Positions 1 through 12,964 of a stretch of 64,000 bases of DNA are shown piece by piece (the first letter of the stretch is position 1; the number at the start of each line of letters is the position of its first letter). The notes under the pieces were generated by a model. It worked only from the letters and a program-made list of their open reading frames with translations. It did no database searches and was not told where the DNA came from. The position numbers and the translations under genes were made by a program. Origin of the DNA: Trematomus loennbergii (lineage: Eukaryota; Chordata; Actinopteri; Perciformes; Nototheniidae); contig JAAOOA010000340.1 in assembly GCA_012861695.1 (NCBI GenBank), positions 530,852 through 594,851 of the forward strand, read 5' to 3'.

Positions 1-122
1 GCGCGTTCGTGTGTGTTGGAGGAGGGGCTCTGTAAGGAAGTGGCAGATTTTTTCCGGTTGTGTATTTTCAAATTCTAGCACACTCGAGCTGGTTTCTCCA
101 AAATTACCTACCCCACCTTTAA
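1..122. mobile_element. Right end of a TTAA-flanked MITE (cut by window edge)
   Basis: This matches bases 5418-5538 almost base for base, ending in the terminal repeat TCTACCCCACCTTTAA type. The element's left part lies before the window. Confidence 0.75.
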
Positions 123-723
123 GTAAAAGTATGTTAATATAATGGAGAAAAAGTAGTGCATTAAATTCTGAAATAACAAAAAACCTGATTAGATATTCAT
201 CTATTCAAGTAATTAAAAGAAAAGTCGCAAATCTGAATGATTTTACATAAAGAAATACATTAGACATCAAATAATAAGCAAATCATTTTCTCTCAATCGA
301 CTAATTGGTTAATCGTCTCAGCTGTACTTGTAAAAACAGTTTTAAGAAAACATGTTATCACAATTTAACGGGTTTTACTGTATATGAAAACATACTTGAT
401 GTGTAAGTAAACTGTTGAGGGTAAAAGGCACAATATTTCCCTCTAAGAAAAGGAGTTGAGTGGAAATATACAGTGGCATATAAAGAAAGATATCTCACAT
501 TTCTACTTGAGTAGATGTACTTAGTAACATTGCACCACGAGTTCTCTCTCTGTTAAATCAATAAGAGGACCACCCAGAGGATAAAGCCCATTACCATTTA
601 ACAGGGATAATACCGTTCCCATCACTCAAAGGCCTCGTTTGGTTGTAAAGGTCATTTTATTGAACGGACCATGGCAACAGTGACAGCCGGCAACAGTTCC
701 CACAACCATTAAAGAGCCACTTA

Positions 724-771
724 ACACACACACACACACGCACACGCACACGCACACGCACACACACACAC

Positions 772-838
<67 letters not shown>

Positions 839-839
839 C
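724..839. repeat. CA microsatellite
   Basis: About 115 bp of CA/CG-variant dinucleotides with isolated single-base interruptions. Confidence 0.95.
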
Positions 840-1181
840 CAGTCTACAGATTTTGTTTTACTTAAAATAGTAATTTTTCAGTGCTTTGAGCAGCACAAAC
901 CTAATGAGTTATTATTCAATTAGTTGTACAATATTTCTGGGGAAGTAGCAACGCTTTAGAGATGGATATGTTGAATCTTTGGCACACACACAACCCTAAA
1001 CACCTGCAGGCAATCTGTCATTTTGAATATTTTAATTTTGAACTATCAGGGAAGCAGAAAACCAGAATATTTGGAATTATTTGCAAAATCAGGGTTTTAG
1101 TTTGAAATAGTGTGTCAATAAAATAACTACAAGTTCTGATTTTAATTGTAATACAGTATAGACATTATAGTTACTTACTCT

Positions 1182-1205
1182 GTGCGTGTGCGTGTGCGTG
1201 TGCGT

Positions 1206-1242
<37 letters not shown>

Positions 1243-1364
1243 CAGCCTCTACCACTCAGCACTACTCCATTAAGTCAGCTTTTGTCACCATCAGACTGTG
1301 ACAGAAACACTGACGCACAAAGGCCCCATATAGAACCAGTAGTTCTATTAAACCAGTCATTGAG

Positions 1365-1406
<42 letters not shown>

Positions 1407-1425
1407 CACACACACACACACACAC
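1182..1425. repeat. Paired GT (1182-1240) and CA (1365-1425) microsatellites
   Basis: A TG run and a CA run face each other across about 125 bp and could pair as a hairpin. No gene is seen in between. Confidence 0.9.
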
Positions 1426-1499
1426 GCTTCTGAGGTAATGGATGCAGTGACCCTGCTCTTTTGTTCGTTGTTTGTGTTTTGTGTTTGTGTTGATTGTGT

Positions 1500-3312
1500 T
1501 TCCTGAATTAGTCTGAGAGTTTCTGTTAATTTATATTCTGTTACAACTTTTTTTAAAGATACCGGTTGAATATACCAATGGAATTCTAACTCACTTGTTA
1601 ACACGAGTATGGGTACTGGATTTCAGACAAAAGGACACATAAGTACTAGTTTCTAATTCCCTTCAATGTTGCCGTAGTTTAACAGATGTTCACCCTGACT
1701 TTTTAATGTTCCAGATTACTTTTTTTACAAGAACCATGTAAAATACTTTTATACACAATTAGTGGCTAGCTAGCATTCACAACATCATGCTAACAAACTA
1801 AAAATGCACGTCGAAGGCAAAAAAGCTAATTTATTGTTATGGTTTCACTTTAATGTTACAAAAAAAAGGACTTTGACATGTAGACTAAATAAGGTTTTAC
1901 ATTTAATCTAATTGGTAAGCAAATTTAAGGTAGGATAGAGTCGGAAACGTTAGCTTAACTTAGAAAAATATAGCAGCATCTAGCTATCTATGCTATCTAT
2001 CTAGCATGTGTCATCAATGGGTTATATTTTTATATTTGTAACCCAACCCAACCCTTATTTGTAACCTAACAATAAACAGTTAGCTAATAAAATCGTACTG
2101 GGTATCTTAATTAACATTTAATTTGGTCACTAGCCTACTATGTGTAGCTAGTTAGCCGGATTCGCTAACATTAGCAGCTAATCCCCCTTTTCAATCTTTT
2201 TTTCCTGTGTTTTTGGCTTACCAAAAGCTTGCCAGATGAGTCAGCCCTCGAAACTATGTTTAATTGTAAGTATATTTGTCTTTTGGCATTTGTGTGTCAT
2301 ACCTATAACGGTTAATGAGTCACCTTTCTAAGGTCAAAAAGCAACACCTGCTCCCACTGTTTGTAAATGTTGATTCAGCTGATGGAGTCGAAAATTGTTT
2401 GTGTTTAAAAGGTGTGATGAGTCAGAGGCCTGCAATTCCTGTTAGACCAGTTTCAAATATTCAAACTACAAACAGGTCACACAGTTTGAATGCTGCTTTC
2501 CCTGGAATCTGCTGACCTGCGAGTGTGTGTATATTTTTAGAGCGTGTGTGTGTGAGAGTGAGTAAGCAGCGGAAACCAGTTTTTGCATAATCATCTGGCC
2601 CGGCTCGTTCCCAGGAATAATGAGATTAAGATCTATCTGGCATCCTGTTTGTTAGGATCATTAAAACACCCTGAATTAAATACAATAAAAGTCACAGTTG
2701 TGTAATGTCAATTTATGAGACATCTTGTTGGTACAACTTGGAAACAATGAAATAGAAATTACTCTCTTCAATATTGTAATTAGGTCGTGGACCATCCCTT
2801 ATGGAGCATGGCACGTTTTTACAGTGAACAAGACATGACATGCAGCACTTGTTCATTAATCTGATTACTGTCTCTACGAGCGAGGAAATGCATTTGTCAC
2901 AGATGTCCTTTAATATTTTCATATTGACCCAGCAGCACAAATACTCCCAAAAATTCAGTCCAAAAAATGCTTTTATTAATTAATGTAAGTTAAATTCACC
3001 CCTGAAGGCAGACACAACTTCGTGTAGAGATTGTTATGTCAACCTTTTCCAAGATGAAGAATGAACGTAAAGTCTAAACATTTTATTTATTTATTTGTTT
3101 CTAGTTAAAGCATTAGCGTGACAATAAATGAACTGTATTTTTGGACAGTATTGTAGGTTTATTTTTTTTTCAAATGGTCACATTCCTTTTAACCATTATT
3201 TGTCAAAAAGTCTCTCAAAGTAACTATATGTCATTAACTCAATTTGTGGAATTAAAACAATTCAGACACTTTTAATGCCTTTTAAACTATATATGGCTCG
3301 ACAGCAATAAGC
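1500..3312. other. Intergenic, no gene or named repeat recognised
   Basis: AT-rich sequence with stop codons in every frame. A short stretch of TAGC-rich words (about 1740-2180) is the only compositional feature. Confidence 0.5.
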
Positions 3313-3970
3313 TTAAAGGTCCATGTCATGTTTTCCGGTTATACCCGTCCCCTTGTGTGTTATGAAGGTTGTATGCATGTAAACGGTCTGCAAAGTCACA
3401 AACCCTCAAAGTACACCCTGTAGTGAGTAAAACTCTAACACAGAAAAGACCTGTCTATGCTGCCCCAGAACGCCTCGTTGGACATTTCTCTTTTCCATTG
3501 TTTTCTTCCTGGGTACAGTGACGTGCCCATACCCAAATGGACCCATTCGACAATCCGCGGAGCCGTTACGCTAAGTCCGCGGATTGGTCCATTTGGACAC
3601 ACTCAATCTTTTCTCAGCTGCAGCTCCGCCGATTTCTCCTCCCTGAGACAGCGGGACGCGGTGAGGCTGTGAGTCGGTGTGTGAGCACACACACAAACTC
3701 CCAGCCAGGCTGCGGGTGTGTGTGTGTGTGTTCGGGCTGGTTTCGGGCTGGGTTTTGCTGTGTCTCGCTGTCTCCCACTGGGCTCATAGGGAGGGGGGGG
3801 CAGGAGCTCCAACAAGCCGTGTAGGACAGAGAGTGAATACACATACTATACAGAGATGCTGTATGAGAAACCAATGTGAGTTTGGAACATTGAACAATGT
3901 AAATCTATTCTAGTAGACTTCAACAATGGAATTATGATCAGTAGAAATGGCCATGACATGGGACCTTTAA
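3313..3970. mobile_element. TTAA-flanked MITE (AGGTCCCATGTCATG family), copy 1
   Basis: TTAA at 3313 and 3967, with inverted ends AAGGTCCATGTCATG and CATGACATGGGACCTT. The left 150 bp and right 160 bp match the copy at 61811-62732 in the same orientation; the middles differ. The TTAA target and short GGTCCC-type ends are consistent with piggyBac-mobilised elements, but no transposase is present. Confidence 0.8.
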
Positions 3971-4566
3971 TTCAAACCCTAATGAGTCGCACCAAAATTT
4001 GAACACTTACATCCATACAATCGTTAAATTCCAAGAGAGATTAATATCTTCTCCAAAAAAAACACCATCAGCCAATGACAACATAATTATGCTTCATTGT
4101 GTGTACTTTTATGAGATTTGCAGACTAAAGAAATGAAGGTACAATAGGTGCAATATATTCAAACTTTCTACATATAAATCAATGAAACCAAGATATTGTG
4201 CATCTCAATTTACTTGCTTTTGTAAATTTCAGTTCCCCTCAGTGCCCAAGATGCCTCTAATTTCTGTGGATGCAGCTACGCCATTAAAAAAAAAAGCAAT
4301 TAATCAGCGAGTATTTCCTCCACTTCTCTGCTCCTTCTCACCAAAATCGTGATTATCTTTGAATCCACTGTTAATCACACTAACTATACATCCCTTTCTC
4401 TCCTCTGCCTTTAGAAATCCCACCCAAAAACCCCTCCTGGTGCTGTGCCATCTCTGCAAAAAAGGAAACACTTAAGCTGCCTACGTTTCCCACAGTCCTC
4501 AGCTGCTGGCAGGCAGAGAAGACTGTAATTTGCCTGTCTAATTACCAAGCTATTTAAAGTGGCATG

Positions 4567-4567
<1 letters not shown>
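3971..4567. other. Intergenic, nothing recognised
   Basis: AT-rich sequence between a MITE and a GT repeat, with no exon-like signals. Confidence 0.45.
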
Positions 4568-4634
<67 letters not shown>

Positions 4635-4717
4635 GTGGGGGTGGACACAAGGCACCACTGCTCTTGTATAATATGCACACACACATTGCAAACGCCTTGA
4701 GCTTCACATGAGAACAG

Positions 4718-4773
<56 letters not shown>

Positions 4774-4921
4774 TGAGGAGCTACAATAAAGCTGTCAGAG
4801 TCGGGAGCAGCTCGGGGAAAAGAGAGCAGAAAAAGAGAGGATTGAGAGATAAATGAAGAGAAGACAAAAGGAGAGTTGAATAATTCATGGCTGTTTCTTT
4901 TCTGCAGAGCTTTTCTTTGTC

Positions 4922-4958
<37 letters not shown>
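4568..4958. repeat. Microsatellite cluster: GT (4568-4631), CA (4722-4771), CT (4927-4958)
   Basis: Three dinucleotide tracts within 400 bp. The GT and CA runs are mutually complementary across about 90 bp. Confidence 0.92.
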
Positions 4959-4959
<1 letters not shown>

Positions 4960-5145
4960 ACAGGGTATCTTCACCTCCCAAATATACGGCGCTGAGCAAG
5001 AAGAGGATGTTCCTGAAGTAAAACCCAGACAACAGTTTGTATTGACTTAACACGGTGTGAAAGAGACTGAGACACGAGGTTGTTTGTGCTGCAAGATGCA
5101 TCGTGCTTTTAATAATCAAAGGTCACGTCAGAAACAACAGGAACA

Positions 5146-5538
5146 TTAAAGGTGGGGTAGGTAAGTTTGAGAAACCGGCTGGAGATACACTTTTTGTTAT
5201 ATATTCCATGGAATGCTCTGAACATCCCGATAGCAATGAATATCTTAAGTGCTTTGACAAAAAACTCCATGAAAAAATATCATCTGTGGAAGCCGTAGTA
5301 CTGTAAAAAGCACGACCAATCATCTGAGCCGGCCCGGCTAAAATAACTGGATGGCCTACCTGCCTGTCAGCCTTCCATCTGTGCACAAACTTATCTCGTG
5401 CCCTCATTGGTCATGTGCACGTTCGTGTGTGTTGGAGGAGGGGCTCTGTAAAGAAGTGGCAGATTTTTTCCGGTTGTGTATTTTCAAATTCTAGCGATCT
5501 CGAGCCGGTTTCTCCAAAATTATCTACCCCACCTTTAA
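5146..5538. mobile_element. Complete TTAA-flanked MITE (GGTGGGGTAGGTAAGTTTGAG family)
   Basis: TTAA at both ends and inverted terminal repeats of about 30 bp (AAAGGTGGGGTAGGTAAGTT against its reverse complement with few mismatches). 393 bp with no coding capacity. A second, truncated copy opens the window. Confidence 0.85.
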
Positions 5539-5892
5539 TGGGATGATTCTCTATTTGTTCTCTTGTGTTAATACATGGAAGGTTATTCATTCACAGTCAA
5601 TGAACTGCGCCACAATAAGATTTGATTTGCCTTACTGTTTGTTCATTTTAAGATTGTTGAACCCAAGATCATTTTAACTTGGTATGAGTAATTAAAAAGT
5701 GGTACTGTGAGACTGACCGTTGAGCGGCCCGACCAAGCAAGGAGGCAGAGGCAAAACGTCCCAAATACAACCCGGTGTGGGCATTTATTAAAATCATGTG
5801 CACATAGTTCACAGCCTCAATCCTGCTGTTCTCCTGAACACATCCTGCAGCCACAAGGATCTCACACCACCAAACAAAACAGGAAACACAGA

Positions 5893-6283
5893 GGGTGTTT
5901 CTCAATCGCGAGTACGCTTGCTTGGTAGCACATGTCTGCCGAGCATCTTGCTTCAGAAGCGAGGCAAGAATACTTCCTGCCATTCGGAAAACAAGAGTGG
6001 AACAGGCTAGCAAGTGTGCAGGTGTGCGTCATATGAGAGGCCCCGCCTTACATTTTCCGCCACAGATTTGGGGAAATTGGTCCGTGCGCAAAGCATTGTG
6101 GGGATTTTAAGACCGCGGAGTCTACTCATGTGCAGCCTCGATATTTCTCCAAACGGAGTACGCCGGGCTCGGTAGATTTCCAAGTATGCTGGAGATTGGA
6201 ACAGTACTTCGGCGGCACTCGATGGCGTAGTATGCTTGAAATAGTGGCTCTGAAGCAGCTTTACTCACGATTGAGAAACACCC
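5893..6283. mobile_element. MITE with GGGTGTTTCTCAATC terminal repeats
   Basis: 391 bp bounded by inverted GGGTGTTTCTCAATCG... ends, flanked by the trinucleotide AGA on both sides. Superfamily not assigned; a 3-bp duplication would suit PIF/Harbinger, but the target is not TWA. Confidence 0.7.
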
Positions 6284-7145
6284 AGAGCCTAAATACCCAC
6301 ACTAATTAACCCAACAAGACACAGGTGAGGGGGAGGAGACAACACAGGGCACCAGGTGAACATAATCAGGAGCAACAGACACGGGGAAAGGGAACACTTT
6401 TCAAAATAAAAACACATGTGCAATATACAAAGCCCGAAGCCGTCAGTCCACAGTGACGAAGCCATCTTCGTCACAGGTACGAAAAGGGGACGATGTGCAA
6501 CATACTTCAATTTAAATATAAAACACGTATTCAAGGGGCAGCTATAGTTTGAATACTGTAGGTGGAAAACCATGACATTTGGTACAGGATCAATTTGAAT
6601 AACTTGGAGAAATCAGAGGCGAAAAACGGTGGTTAATTATATGTATGCAAATTGACTGTGAATAATATATGGAGTATAGCATAGCCACTTCCTTACTTAG
6701 TACTTTGCACAATCAAATAACTACATTATTTCTGTGGTTTCACTTCTTTTGCAAAGACAATTTATAGACATGTTACAGTAATGCCAATGTATTGCTCACA
6801 TACTCTTTAAACTTGCATATTTATTTGTAATCGTTTAACTAAATGTTTTCAAACTGTTTTCAAGCTATAATTGTTATCTTGCTTTAAGCTGCAGTAACAT
6901 CATCTTAACCCCCAAACATGAGATAGGAGACATGGAGAAATAAAGCTTTCATAATTCTCTCTTTTTGTTTGGCTTCCCTAAAGAAACATTCAGTACAAGC
7001 AGTTTTTAATCAAATCACAACAGATTTGATATTGCGGACTTATACCTATAAATAGTTATTATAAAAATGTATTCCTATTATTCTTGCCGGGGCGTAAGTA
7101 TTTCCTTCAATATTAAAACTTCTGAACCTCTCACTGGTTTTTGAG
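6284..7145. other. Intergenic, nothing recognised
   Basis: AT-rich, no open frame of interest and no repeat ends seen. Confidence 0.45.
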
Positions 7146-7876
<731 letters not shown>

Positions 7877-8502
7877 GCCTGTGTGCATCATGTAAACTGG
7901 TACAAGAAATGCTGCCAGAGATTTAAAAACCAAACAAATACAAGAAATCCTTTTGAAGAAGAAGATTTTTTTAAATACATGTTCTGGAGTATAACTCAAG
8001 TGAAAGTAACCCAACATGTGAATAGCAATACTTCTGTCAAAACTGAAGTAATCCTAAGCTACAAATACCTGATGAGCAACAATATAAAGTGTTTCTTCCA
8101 CATACTTGACATATACTGAGACATACTGAGTGCTGGTGAGGAGGAAGGCAGCAGAAGATGAGCTCATCTCTGGTTAAGCTGCAGAAAACTCTGAGACCGC
8201 TAATGGAGGATCAGAGGAGTCACAGAGGCTGACACCTAGACACAAAGTGAAGGAGCCACAGATAGCAGCTGCTAAAAGCAAAACGCTGCTGCGGTCATCA
8301 CGCCTCAGCGGCTGAAATGTGGTCTCCTGCAGTCATGATATTTCTAAAAAGGGTTATTGTTTATGCCACGACTCAGTTTCTTGAAATAAGTGTCTATTTT
8401 TATTTTGTAAAATCGATGTTTGGTATTGAAAATGACTACAAACAATCCTTCAGGTTCTTACATACACCTATGGTAAAGCTGTAACTCTTAATAAAATACG
8501 AT

Positions 8503-8640
8503 TTAAAGGGGCCCTATTATGATTTGTGGGGGTCTTCCCTTTCCTGTAGTGTGTTATGTAGATTTGTGTGCATGTAAATGGTCTGCAAAGGCTAAAATAC
8601 CTGTATTCGCCGCCAGCTAGCCTGTATGTCAATGTTTATT
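8503..8640. mobile_element. Fragment of 57-bp-array MITE family (left end only)
   Basis: Begins TTTAAAGGGGCCCTATTATG and matches the left end of the element at 20905 (CCCTTTCCTGTAGTGT, GTGCATGTAAATGG) before diverging. Confidence 0.65.
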
Positions 8641-8708
8641 TAAATAATTGATTTATATTTTGTATTAGCTGTTAAACTTGTATTTTGAAAGTTAGTATTA
8701 ACTTAAGG

Positions 8709-9291
8709 CAGGGGTGTCAAACTCAAATACACAGTGGGCCAAAATAAAAAAAATGGGTACTAGTCGAGGGCCGGACTGGTTCAATGTTTATTGCAGAACT
8801 TATTGAAATGAACTTATTGCACATATTAAACCTGGAACTAACAAAGCTTAAATGATTGCCTATAAAAACAACATTAAATTAAATAATCAGTTGCATTCAT
8901 TTCTTATGGCTCAATCTGCAGCTTTTCCAGAGTCATTTCTTATGATTACATTTTTCCACAGGCCAACAACAGCTTCAAAAAACTATTCCCTCAAAGAACA
9001 AACCAAACATGCCTGTTGTCGTGAGAGAAAAAGTGCAGAAGGAAACATCCATGTAAACTCAGTGTGCTGCTCTGTGATGCTAGTTCAAGCCAGATACTTG
9101 GCATCTCATCTTGGGTGCAAGTTCATCAATGTTTGGGGTCAGGCTCTGAGCTGAAGAGACCCTCAGGATGGAGTGAAGGTGCAATATACCGGCGGGCCAG
9201 ATCTAATAGTAATTAGAAATTATCCAGCGGGCCGAAATTAAATCCACCAAGGGCCTGATTTGGCCCCCGGGCCTTGAGTTTGAAACATGTG
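8709..9291. mobile_element. hAT-like non-autonomous element (CAGGGGTGTCAAACTC ends)
   Basis: Begins CAGGGGTGTCAAACTCAAA and ends with a degenerate reverse complement, with GGGCCGGA and GGGCCAGAT subterminal motifs. The flanks ACTTAAGG and ACTTACGC share 6 of 8 bases, an eroded 8-bp duplication. Confidence 0.75.
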
Positions 9292-9464
9292 ACTTACGCT
9301 GACAGATAAATATAGTGGAAAAAAAGTATATTATTGGCTTCTAAAATATATAAGGGTACACGTATATTTAATCACTTTATCACTTTATTTAAAAAAACAT
9401 TTTGCATAATTATTTTCATTTTTTATTCTATTTTGTCTTTATTTGTGCTTTGAGTGAATCCTGT

Positions 9465-9640
9465 TTTTAACTCTGACCCTGTTGCTGCTATAAACGCCAG
9501 AATTTCCCCAAGTGGATAAATAAAGTTCCATCTTATCTTATAAAGAAGCTTTAAATTAAAATTATCAGGTACAAAACAAGTGATTGTACTTAAGTACTGC
9601 ACTTAAGTTAATGTACTTAGTTATATTCCACCACTGATCA
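9465..9640. mobile_element. Non-LTR tail (to about 9540) and fragment of a teleost CAGTGGTGGAA-type repeat
   Basis: CCCCAAGTGGATAAATAAAGTTCCATCTTATC is typical of a LINE/SINE 3' tail; the sequence ending TTCCACCACTG is the reverse of a very common fish MITE end. Confidence 0.45.
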
Positions 9641-10398
9641 TTCAGAGAGGAAACTAGATACTTAAACTTATTTGTTAAAAACATTTTTCAGATTTTTCAG
9701 ATGTGCAGGCCCGTCGGCACCTTCAATCCGAGGATCAGTGTATCGCCCTCCGTCTTTCAAATCAAATATGAGTCAGAGCGCAGACTGGTTCACACACAGG
9801 TCTGAGATTCCTGGAGGGATTTAGGGTGAGAGAGCCGGAGGATTGGGTGAGAAAAATAAGTTTGAAGGGAGGAAGAAAGTGAGTGCGTGTGAGCGGGTTT
9901 TTTTCCATGAAAAACAGGTAGGGGTCTGGGATTAGAGAGGGGGACCTCCTTCACAGCTCTCACCAGAGACATCAAAAGAAACAGCAAAACCTCTTCTCCT
10001 TATTCTGCCATTTTCATGTCATGTTTTAAGTCATAATCCGCATCTTTATTATATAGATAAATATATGTTATGATATCTTGAGCTCTTTGACAGAGGAGGG
10101 ATTTCACATATATCAAGTGTTTTTATTGTGTATCTTTATCACATATCCAGTTGAAGAGCTGTCATGAGCCACCTGAACATCTGGTTATTAACCTATTAAA
10201 TCTGGCTTGGTGAAACAAAAAAGCCAATACAACAACGTGTGCACTAGTTTATTTAAACAGTGGATCATTTCCCTTATTTAGACAGCTAACATAATCTCTA
10301 CCAACTAACTAAAGGAAGACTATTGTGTTGGCTTAGTTTAACCACTTTTTTGAGACAAATAAAAGCTTTGAAATTCTCAAGAGACAGTTTTCATGCTC

Positions 10399-11229
10399 TT
10401 AACCCTTAGATGCCCTTAGAGTGACTGGACCCTACTCTCTTCCATAAGTGGGTCAAAAAGGACCCGTATTAGAATAATATGTTTTTATGCCATTTTTGTT
10501 AAGAAAAATCACTTGTATAATATTTAGTATTATATTTTGGTTCACACTAGAAATATTTTATATTACATTTTTCACTATTTATAATTTTAGACATTTATTT
10601 TACATTTTGAAAAAAAACGTTTTGAACATATGGATGCAAAGATCTCTGCTATTCTGAGACCCTCACAGTATTCCAGTCCCTTTTCAAAACTCATCTCTTC
10701 TCCTCTTGTCTACTCATAGCCACCCCCCCCCCCCCCCATCAATCCATGCCGGTTGATCAAGTTTGATAGTCCTATACCCCCCACCCCTTCCCTTATATTG
10801 TAAAGCGGTTTTGAGTCCTTGAAAAGCCCTATAAAAATATAATGTATTATTATTATTATTATATTATTATTATACTGACAGGTATCAGATCTGGCTGTGT
10901 AAAATAATCTTCCTGAGAGGTGTCGCTTGTGATGTGTCTGTGTGGTCCACAGTGAATGTATTCCTGACAGCAACAGGTGATAAGAATCAAAGGTTCCCAT
11001 AGAAAATGCATGCGGGTCATTTTTTACCCACTTATGGAAGCTTGGGGTAGAAATACAAAAACTACAATTTCTTAAAATGTAAGTTTAAAATGTGAATGCA
11101 TGATATCCAAAACATGTTTTTTGAGGAATAGCTGGAATATGAAATGATAAAAAAATGTAATTACAAAGATACTTCAAGAAAACCACCTCACCGGGTCCAA
11201 AAAGACCCACTTATGCATCTAAGGGTTAA
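10399..11229. mobile_element. TTAA-flanked piggyBac-like element (CCCTTAGATGC ends)
   Basis: TTAACCCTTAGATGC at the left and GCATCTAAGGGTTAA at the right, with a second internal inverted pair (CCATAAGTGGGTC / GACCCACTTATG). TTAA targets and CCC...GGG ends match piggyBac. No transposase remains; an L2-like tail is nested inside. Confidence 0.8.
10645..10872 (+). mobile_element. L2-like LINE 3' fragment nested in the piggyBac-like element
   Basis: CCCTTTTCAAAACTCATCTCT, then GTTTTGAGTCCTTGAAAAGC and an ATT-repeat tail, as seen at the 3' ends of teleost L2 elements. Confidence 0.55.
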
Positions 11230-11652
11230 GCTTTCATTAACCACATATTGCAAAACGCATATCTTCTACTTATTCTGCAGTTTTCATGCCATGTTTTAAG
11301 TTATAATCCACAATGTAACACAGTTGGGATATAACATATTTTACTGTGTATCTAGAAAACATTTCCAATTTATTCTGAATAAATGACGGATCTGTCAGGA
11401 GCGGTGAAAGCCACCTGAACAGACGGACTGAAATAAGTTCACCACTTGCAGAGAGACACTTAAACAGAACAAATGATTCATAATGAACACAGAGTTTGAT
11501 TGACAGGGGATTTTCAAAAACAGCAAAGCACAGCTATGACATTTTCAGATAGACGAAAACAGGTGAGCTTGCCTTCTGGTTTTTTCTTTCTTCAACCGTG
11601 TTTGTTTTCATTTGATTAAACTATCTTTTAATATGCTTTTTTTTTTTCTCCC

Positions 11653-11653
11653 A

Positions 11654-11685
<32 letters not shown>

Positions 11686-11797
11686 CACAGACCCTGGGGT
11701 AGAGAATTACAGGTATTAGAGAGGCAGACAGACAGGTATGTCCGCTTGGCTTCATATATGAGCTCCAAGCCGAGCGGCTTAGGGAACTTTAATAACA

Positions 11798-11866
<69 letters not shown>

Positions 11867-11922
11867 TGTGTGTGTGTGTTGTGTGTGTGTGGTGTGCGTG
11901 TGTGTGTGTGTGGTGTGCTCTT
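11653..11922. repeat. GCAC (11653-11689) and GT (11801-11922) microsatellites
   Basis: A tetranucleotide CACG tract and a long, interrupted GT tract. Confidence 0.9.
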
Positions 11923-12964
11923 GATATACAAACATTCTCCTACTCCCATCTCATACTCCCCATTGGTCCTTTTTTTTAAACCAATAAACCAGCCACTGTA
12001 CTTCAAATCAAACCGACCAATCAGACGTCTGCGTTGCTGTGTTCACCTGCAGTCAGCTCTCTGTTGTTGTGTCAGCATTATTTGGTATTTCCGTCATCTA
12101 GAGGAATGTTAAACGTTAAAAACAGTACGTCATGTCTCGGAAACGTGTTTACTCTCTGCACAGTATGTCACTATGAATGATGCCATGCAGTTTCATCTTC
12201 TAAATCCTTTTAATAACAAACGTTTGTGTCTTGATCTGTCACTGATTACATCTTTGTTTACTGGTGTTTTTAAAAAGCGGTAGCTAAACAGGAGTTCCAA
12301 CTACAGCAAGACAGGACATGAAACATACAAAGTTAGAGTCAGCAGTGAGGAGTAGAATATGAGGGTTAGCCCTTCATATATTATCTAATATTTCTTCACA
12401 AAGGACAATCATATGAATCCTTAAAGGTTATCTAAAGAGAATCATCAATGTTCTGTTGTCTTTTTGATTCATCTGGTTTTAATTTCATGCCAGTTTCTTT
12501 ACATTATTTTACATTTGGCAGTGGGAGTCTTCACATCCTTTTAGAGTAAAAGAAGCAATGGAGTAAAAATGCTAATATTTGCCGCTCAAAGGTAGAAGGG
12601 ATAACATTTAAAATAAAGAAATACTTGGTAATGATGTGTTTAGATTTAGACTGAATATGACTTCACTTGATTAGGGAAACTTGTAGGTATTTGAGTTTCT
12701 TTGTGTGGACTCTGGCTCCCTCTGCTGGTCAAATGAATACCAGTAGGCTGAGTCAATATATATTTAGATCCGTTACTTGCCTTTGCCTCATTTACTCAAC
12801 TTATTTGATATTGTGCCAACAAAACAGCATTTCTAATGTTATTGCCAAACATCCCCAGACAGTCTGATGTCTCCTCTCCCAGTGGTGGAAAGTTACAAAG
12901 TACATTCTGTAATAGTTTATTTTGATAAACTATTTATAACTGAATTGCACTGCAGGTCTGAGTT
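11923..12964. other. Intergenic, nothing coding; CAGTGGTGGAAAGT repeat end near 12879
   Basis: AT-rich sequence. CCCAGTGGTGGAAAGTTACAA near 12879 looks like the left end of a widespread fish MITE. Confidence 0.4.

Noticed and set aside
1182..1425. Facing GT and CA tracts as a regulatory hairpin
   Set aside because: Such pairs are frequent by chance in a genome this rich in CA repeats (another pair is at 4568-4771). No further support.
8852..9154. 100-codon + strand frame
   Set aside because: It lies wholly inside a hAT-like non-autonomous element and has no recognisable domain.
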